This document shows, in pieces, positions 15,058 to 19,111 of a stretch of 19,111 nt of DNA. Position 1 is the first letter of the stretch. Every line of letters starts with the position of its first letter. The notes below the pieces were generated by a model. The model saw only the letters and a list, made by a program, of their open reading frames with translations. It was not told where the DNA came from and ran no database searches. The translations under genes and the position numbers were made by a program. The DNA comes from Rhodanobacteraceae bacterium. GTDB lineage: Bacteria > Pseudomonadota > Gammaproteobacteria > Xanthomonadales > Rhodanobacteraceae. The stretch covers positions 1 to 19,111 of the forward strand of contig JAICHS010000014.1 in the NCBI GenBank assembly GCA_025924775.1. Reading direction: 5' to 3'.

Positions 15058-15173
15058 GGCGCGGCCGGCCCACCCCGAAATGACGAATGTCACTGGATTT
15101 CCACCCGGCCGGAAAGGACGATGGCCGCAATTGATGCCGGACCGCGCGGCGCGCGCACCTTGAGGAACAATCG

Positions 15174-16076
15174 GTGAAGAAAGACGCATGGGGTACCGTG
15201 GTGCTGGTGGCGATCGTCGCCGTGTGCCTGTACATCTGGTACAAGACCTCCGATTTCGCGCTGGCACTGGTGCTGATCACGGCCGCGTTTTTCGTGGTCT
15301 GGCTGGTTGATCGGGTGGCGTTTGCGCGCCGGCGCCGCGAGCGCGCGGCGGCCGAGGGCAAGAAGCCGCACGAGCCGGTACTGGTCGATTACGCACGCTC
15401 GTTCTTCCCCGTGATCCTGGCGGTGCTGCTGTTCCGCACGTTCCTGATCGAACCGTTCCGGATTCCCTCGGGCTCGATGATGCCGACCCTGCTGGTGGGC
15501 GATTTCGTGCTGGTCAACAAGTTCGCCTACGGCCTGCGCCTGCCGGTGACCAACACCAAGATCCTTGCCACCGGCGAGCCGCAGCGCGGCGACATCGCGG
15601 TGTTCCGCTATCCGTTGAACCCGAAAGAGGATTACATCAAGCGCATCATCGGCGTACCGGGCGACACCATCAGGGTGCTGGGCGAACAGGTGTACATCGA
15701 CGGCAAGCCCGCGCCCCAGACGCTGATCGGGGCCTACCACGGCACCGACAAGGTCAGCATCCGGATGGAGGAAAACCCCAACATGTCGCCGGTGCAGCTG
15801 TACAGCGAGGACCTGGACGGGGTGACGTATTCCACCCTGCATTTCCGCTACATCGAAACCTACGACTGCATGGGCTCGGGTGGCACGCTGCTGCCCGATG
15901 GCGGTTGTGAATGGAAGGTGCCGCAGGGCTACTACTTTGCCATGGGCGACAATCGCGATGACAGCGCCGACAGCCGCTTCTGGGGCTTCGTGCCGGAGGG
16001 CAATCTTGCCGGCAAAGCCTTCTTCATCTGGTTCAGCCTTGCCGATTGGCATCGCATCGGCAGCGTGTTGCATTAA
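15174..16076 (+). CDS. lepB: Signal peptidase I (LepB)
   Basis: 300 residues. It removes signal peptides from exported preproteins at the outer face of the inner membrane. Two or three N-terminal hydrophobic spans (about 7-22, 28-46 and 76-90) anchor it. The catalytic serine is S101 in SGSMMPT, the catalytic lysine is K156 in KRIIGVPGD, and the conserved DNRDDSADSRFWG block lies near residue 260. An insertion between the lysine box and that block (roughly 190-245) carries two cysteines flanking CMGSGGTLLPDGGC, as in the E. coli enzyme's domain II. The start is GTG at 15174 with GAGG eight bases upstream. It is expected to share a transcript with the downstream genes. Confidence 0.97.
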   Translation: MKKDAWGTVVLVAIVAVCLYIWYKTSDFALALVLITAAFFVVWLVDRVAFARRRRERAAAEGKKPHEPVLVDYARSFFPVILAVLLFRTFLIEPFRIPSGSMMPTLLVGDFVLVNKFAYGLRLPVTNTKILATGEPQRGDIAVFRYPLNPKEDYIKRIIGVPGDTIRVLGEQVYIDGKPAPQTLIGAYHGTDKVSIRMEENPNMSPVQLYSEDLDGVTYSTLHFRYIETYDCMGSGGTLLPDGGCEWKVPQGYYFAMGDNRDDSADSRFWGFVPEGNLAGKAFFIWFSLADWHRIGSVLH

Positions 16077-16089
16077 GCTTCCGGGGTCC

Positions 16090-16109
16090 GGCCCGCACGG
16101 GTGCGGGCC
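16090..16109 (+). promoter_or_regulatory. Perfect GC hairpin in the lepB-DUF4845 gap
   Basis: GGCCCGCAC (16090-16098) and GTGCGGGCC (16101-16109) are exact complements separated by GG, folding as eight or nine base pairs. It lies 13 bases after the lepB stop and 60 bases before the DUF4845 ATG. No T-run follows. It could be an attenuator or a processing site within the rnc transcript. Confidence 0.45.
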
Positions 16110-16169
16110 ATGGCGCCGTTGCGGTGCCGCCGACGTGAAATTTTCAACCAGACTGCTGGGGGCGGTTCA

Positions 16170-16556
16170 ATGAAACGTCAATCGGGCATCACCCTGATCG
16201 GGTTCGTGATCGTTCTGATCCTCGCGGCATTTTTTATTTATACCGGGATGAAGCTGGTGCCGGCGTACATGGACTTTTTCAATGTCTCCAAGGCGCTCAA
16301 CACCGTCGCGACGCAGTCCACGTCGGGCAACATGAGCGTGGAGGAAGTGCAAAGGCAGCTCGATACGCAGCAGCTTTCGCAGTACTTCGCCGATGAGGAC
16401 ATCCAGGCCAAGAACATTTCCGTGGTGTCGACGCCCAATGGCGGTACGTCCCTGAAACTGGCCTACGACAAGAAAATTCCGTGGATCTACAACATCGACT
16501 TCCTGGTGCACTTCCAAAAGTCTGTACCGATGAAGCTGCAGCAGGCGCAGGAGTAG
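16170..16556 (+). CDS. DUF4845 single-pass membrane protein
   Basis: 128 residues. The N-terminus MKRQSGITLIGFVIVLILAA resembles a type IV pilin-like leader (G6 then I, T, L, I) followed by one transmembrane helix (about 7-27); the remainder is a small soluble domain. The family is almost always found between lepB and rnc in beta- and gammaproteobacteria and has no established function; a role linked to membrane protein processing is only inference. The E5 residue of true prepilins is absent after the glycine, so it is probably not a pilin. The ATG at 16170 is preceded by GGGGGCGG. Its TAG stop is one base before the rnc GTG. Confidence 0.93.
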   Translation: MKRQSGITLIGFVIVLILAAFFIYTGMKLVPAYMDFFNVSKALNTVATQSTSGNMSVEEVQRQLDTQQLSQYFADEDIQAKNISVVSTPNGGTSLKLAYDKKIPWIYNIDFLVHFQKSVPMKLQQAQE

Positions 16557-16557
16557 C

Positions 16558-17211
16558 GTGAAACTCGGCTATCGCTTCGCGGATGCGGCTTTGCTGCAGT
16601 TGGCGCTGACGCACCGCAGCGCGGGGCGCCCCAACAACGAGCGACTGGAGTTCCTGGGCGATGCGCTGGTGAACCTGATGGTCGCCGAAATGCTGTTTGA
16701 TGCCCGGCCACGCGCCAACGAAGGCGAGCTTTCGCGCCTGCGTGCGCAGCTGGTAAGCGAACCCGCGCTGGCCGCGCGCGCCCGCGAACTGGCCTTGGGC
16801 GATGTGCTGAAGCTGGGTTCGGGTGAGCTCAAGAGCGGTGGCTTCCGTCGCGATTCCATCCTGTCCGACGCGTTCGAGGCGCTGGTGGCCGCGATCTACC
16901 GCGATGGCGGATTCGCTGCCTGCCGCGACTGGTTGCAGCGGGTTTTTGCCGAGCCGCTGGCGCAGGTCGGCCCACCGCAGAAGGATCCCAAGACGCTGCT
17001 GCAGGAATGGCTGCAGGGGCATGGCCTGCCACTGCCGCACTATGAATTGCTGGCCGAGCACGGCGAGGAACACGCGCGCCAGTTCGACGTGGCCTGCGTG
17101 CTTGAGCAACCGGAAGCGCGATTCGAAGGCAGTGGCGGCAGCCGGCGCGCGGCCGAGCAGGTGGCGGCGGGGATAGCCGTTGCGTTTCTGGAGGAATCGA
17201 GTACGCGATGA
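16558..17211 (+). CDS. rnc: Ribonuclease III
   Basis: 217 residues. RNase III cuts double-stranded RNA in rRNA maturation and in mRNA control. NERLEFLGDA (27-36) is the signature with E31 and D35, and D104 and E107 in SDAFEAL complete the metal-binding active site; the double-stranded RNA-binding domain spans about 144-213. The N-terminus is about ten residues shorter than in E. coli. The GTG at 16558 is the only possible start, because an in-frame TGA lies at 16531-16533 and nothing initiates between. AGGAG is four bases upstream. The stop overlaps the era start (ATGA), so rnc and era translation is likely coupled. Confidence 0.97.
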   Translation: MKLGYRFADAALLQLALTHRSAGRPNNERLEFLGDALVNLMVAEMLFDARPRANEGELSRLRAQLVSEPALAARARELALGDVLKLGSGELKSGGFRRDSILSDAFEALVAAIYRDGGFAACRDWLQRVFAEPLAQVGPPQKDPKTLLQEWLQGHGLPLPHYELLAEHGEEHARQFDVACVLEQPEARFEGSGGSRRAAEQVAAGIAVAFLEESSTR

Positions 17212-18101
17212 GCGAACCTTTCCGCTGCGGCAACGTCGCCATCGTCGGTCGCCCGAACGTCGGCAAGTCCACGCTGCTGAACGCGTTGGTCGATGCGCAC
17301 CTGTCGATCGTGACGCCGCGCGCCAACACCACGCGCCAGCGAATCCTCGGCATTGCCAATCCGGCGGGCGGGCAGATTCTGTACCTCGACACGCCGGGCC
17401 TGCAGCGTGAGGCGAAGCGCGCGATCAACCGCAGCCTCAACCGGGCCGTGCATGCCGCGATCGCGGACGCGGAGGTCGCCGTCCAGGTGGTCGCCGCGGA
17501 ACGCTGGGATGACGAAGACGCCGCGGTGTATGCGGCACTGGCCGAACGTACGCTGCCTCGCCTGCTGGCGGTCAACAAGGTGGATCTCGTGCCGGACAAG
17601 GAGAAGTTGTTGCCCTTCGTTGAAGGCTTGACGCGCGAACGAACGTGGGACGAAGTGTTGCTGGTCAGCGCCGGGAAGCGTTCCGGGCTGGATGCGCTGC
17701 AACGCGCGATCCTTGCGCACCTGCCGGAAGGCGACGCGCGTTACGACCCCGACAGCTATACCGACCGCAGCGAGCGGTTTCTGGTCGGCGAACTGGTGCG
17801 CGAACAGTTGATGCGCCAGCTGGGCCAGGAGTTGCCGTACGCGACCACGGTGGAAATCGAGCATTTCGAGGACCGCCCGGATGGCGTCACCGAAGTCCAC
17901 GCCGTGGTCTGGGTGGAGCGCGAGGGCCAGAAGGCGATCGTGATCGGGGCGGGCGGACGCCGCGCCAAGGCCATCGGCAGCGCCGCACGCCGCAGCATCG
18001 AGGCCCTGCTCGAACGCAAGGTGTTTCTGAAGTTGTGGGTGCGCGTGCGGACGGGCTGGTCGGACGACGAGGCCGCGTTGCGCCAGTTCGGGTACGAGTA
18101 G
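17208..18101 (+). CDS. era: GTPase Era
   Basis: 297 residues. Era binds 16S rRNA near its 3' end and is needed for 30S maturation. GRPNVGKST (14-22) is G1, the switch threonine follows at about 41, DTPG (61-64) is G3 and NKVD (123-126) is G4, followed by SAGKRSGLD. The C-terminal KH domain (about 215-290) includes GQKAIVIGAGGRRAKAIG, the RNA-binding loop. The ATG at 17208 overlaps the rnc stop in ATGA. The region after its stop carries a hairpin and a promoter-like element for recO. Confidence 0.98.
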   Translation: MSEPFRCGNVAIVGRPNVGKSTLLNALVDAHLSIVTPRANTTRQRILGIANPAGGQILYLDTPGLQREAKRAINRSLNRAVHAAIADAEVAVQVVAAERWDDEDAAVYAALAERTLPRLLAVNKVDLVPDKEKLLPFVEGLTRERTWDEVLLVSAGKRSGLDALQRAILAHLPEGDARYDPDSYTDRSERFLVGELVREQLMRQLGQELPYATTVEIEHFEDRPDGVTEVHAVVWVEREGQKAIVIGAGGRRAKAIGSAARRSIEALLERKVFLKLWVRVRTGWSDDEAALRQFGYE

Positions 18102-18102
18102 T

Positions 18103-18125
18103 CGCAACGCCTGGTCGTCGTTGCG
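18103..18125 (+). terminator. Hairpin directly after era
   Basis: CGCAACG (18103-18109) pairs perfectly with CGTTGCG (18119-18125) around a nine-base loop, starting two bases after the era stop. No T-run follows, so it is at best a partial terminator ahead of the recO promoter candidate. Confidence 0.3.
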
Positions 18126-18155
18126 GGCCATCGCGGATTGGTCGCGGTGGAACCC

Positions 18156-18163
18156 GCGATAAT
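18156..18163 (+). promoter_or_regulatory. Candidate -10 element for recO
   Basis: GCGATAAT contains GATAAT, five of six matches to the -10 consensus, and is the same eight-base string found before lepA. Transcription would start near 18170, leaving about 24 bases before the recO ATG. No good -35 box is visible. Confidence 0.4.
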
Positions 18164-18193
18164 GATGTTGGTTTTGCTGTCCACGTCTCAACC

Positions 18194-18916
18194 ATGCGCG
18201 TCTCGCAACAACCCGCTTACATCCTGCACGCGCGCGCATGGCGCGAAACCAGCCTGTTGCTGGAAGCCTTCACCCGTGATTTCGGGCGCGTGGGCCTGGT
18301 CGCGCGCGGCGTGCGCAGCACGCGCTCGCGCCTGTCACGCTCGGCGCTGGAGCCTTTGCAGGCGTTGCGGCTGGACTGGTCCGGGCGTGGCGAACTGCAG
18401 ACGCTGACCGCGGCCGAACCGTTCGGGATTGCCCGTGCCCTGCACGGTGGCGCGTTGTTGTCGGCGATGTACGCCAACGAGTTGATGGTGCGGCTGACTG
18501 CGCGCGACGATCCGCTGCCGAAACTGTTCGCGTGCTACGCGGCGCTGCTGGACGGATTGGCCGACGCCCCGACCCTGGCGTGGAACCTGCGTTGCTTCGA
18601 ACGCGACCTGCTGGCGGCGATTGGGTATGCGCTGCAGCTGGATACGGCAGCCGACAGCGGCCAGCCGATCGTGGCGGAGCGTGAGTACGACTACGTGCCC
18701 GAGCATGGGCCGATCGCGGCAACGGCTGTGCACCTGCATGACGCCGTGCGCCTGCGCGGCGCGGCCTTGCTGGCCCTGGCCGCGGACGCGGCGCCGCCCG
18801 CGGCTACGGACCTTGCGGCCCTGCGCCGGTTGATGCGGACCCTGATCGCGCTCCACGTGGGGCCGCGCGGCCTGCAGTCATGGCGGGTGTTGGCGGGGCC
18901 GCTGCACTCTGCGTGA
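18194..18916 (+). CDS. recO: DNA repair protein RecO
   Basis: 240 residues. RecO works with RecR and RecF to load RecA on SSB-coated gaps in recombinational repair. The N-terminal OB fold begins with AYILHARAWRETSLLLEAFTRDFGRVGLVARG, the standard family opening, and the helical C-terminal part follows with CFERDLLAAIGY near 135-146. The zinc cysteines found in some RecO proteins are not apparent. The ATG at 18194 lacks a clear Shine-Dalgarno site. The 92-base gap after era, with hairpin and -10 element, suggests it can be transcribed on its own. The pdxJ gene that often follows recO is not here; a convergent gene is. Confidence 0.96.
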   Translation: MRVSQQPAYILHARAWRETSLLLEAFTRDFGRVGLVARGVRSTRSRLSRSALEPLQALRLDWSGRGELQTLTAAEPFGIARALHGGALLSAMYANELMVRLTARDDPLPKLFACYAALLDGLADAPTLAWNLRCFERDLLAAIGYALQLDTAADSGQPIVAEREYDYVPEHGPIAATAVHLHDAVRLRGAALLALAADAAPPAATDLAALRRLMRTLIALHVGPRGLQSWRVLAGPLHSA

Positions 18917-18945
18917 TGCCGGTGGCGTGCTCGACGAGGCCGGGG

Positions 18946-19111
18946 TCAATCGCCCTCGGCGCCGCGGGTGTCCAGCGCCACGCGGGTTGCGCCGAGGGCG
19001 CGGTCGAAGTCCGCGAAGGCGGCTTCGATGCGGCCCGGGTCGCCGCATGTGAGCGCGTCGTGCAGCGCCTCACTGGCGTGTGCCAGCGACGTGGCGCCGC
19101 AAAGACCACAG
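18946..19111 (-). CDS. C-terminal end of an unidentified protein (cut by window edge)
   Basis: 55 residues before a TGA at 18946-18948; the start lies beyond the window. The frame is supported by G/C at most third codon positions and by a helical, amphipathic composition (GATSLAHASEALHDAL then AAFADFDRALGATRVALD). It ends 29 bases from the recO stop, convergent with it. I do not recognise the family. An HPt phosphotransfer domain was considered, but the position where the phospho-accepting His should sit is Cys, so I make no functional call. Confidence 0.6.
   Translation of the reverse strand, partial: CGLCGATSLAHASEALHDALTCGDPGRIEAAFADFDRALGATRVALDTRGAEGD

Noticed and set aside
12994..15267. 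A 757-codon open frame on the minus strand covering all of lepA
   Set aside because: It mirrors the codon bias of lepA, is rich in His/Arg/Gln with no recognisable domain, and spans two intergenic regions. Long antisense frames are expected in such GC-rich DNA.
16170..16556. DUF4845 protein as a type IV pilin-like protein
   Set aside because: The leader resembles a prepilin, but the glutamate at position +5 is missing and the lepB-rnc position is typical of DUF4845.
18946..19111. HPt phosphotransfer domain at the right edge
   Set aside because: The GAT-containing helix looked similar, but the expected phospho-accepting histidine position is cysteine, and only 55 residues are visible.

Overview
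The window looks like chromosomal DNA of a very GC-rich gammaproteobacterium, most likely order Lysobacterales (Xanthomonadaceae/Rhodanobacteraceae). This rests on the lepA-lepB-DUF4845-rnc-era-recO order, a divergent ftsY/rsmD pair, a DUF6491 protein, a GTAG-headed REP-like element, and codons strongly biased to G/C at third positions. The taxonomic assignment is inference from gene order and protein style, not from a search. There are 22 protein genes, two of them cut by the window edges. I see no rRNA, tRNA, CRISPR array, prophage or insertion sequence. No gene-free stretch exceeds 300 bases; the longest is about 196 bases (13014-13209). Left part (1-4331): a minus-strand run reads cysteine synthase-like enzyme, glutathione S-transferase, AhpD-like carboxymuconolactone decarboxylase, then an AcoR-type sigma-54 activator that leaves the window. 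A secreted catalase-related peroxidase is divergent from the cysteine synthase. Together these suggest thiol, peroxide or electrophile handling. Middle-left (4397-7782): three minus-strand genes encode a membrane fatty-acid hydroxylase-type di-iron protein, a Tat-exported multicopper oxidase with all copper motifs, and a small secreted His/Met/Cys-bearing protein. A Fur-like palindrome lies just upstream of the oxidase. A DUF6491 envelope protein is divergent from the hydroxylase. Middle (7805-13013): the minus-strand unit ftsY - AsmA-like - mutY is tightly packed, with a TGATG stop/start overlap at mutY. Divergent from ftsY run rsmD, coaD and a small lipoprotein. Right part (13210-18916): a housekeeping block of lepA (EF4), lepB (signal peptidase I), a DUF4845 membrane protein, rnc (RNase III), era and recO, all on the plus strand. 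Strong hairpins lie in the lepA-lepB and lepB-DUF4845 gaps, and a REP-like structure lies in front of lepA. The last 166 bases hold the C-terminal end of an unidentified gene convergent to recO. I did not find a convincing new multi-gene system. The best leads are the multicopper oxidase with its small secreted neighbour and Fur-like site, the REP-like fold before lepA, and the intergenic hairpins in the RNase III operon.
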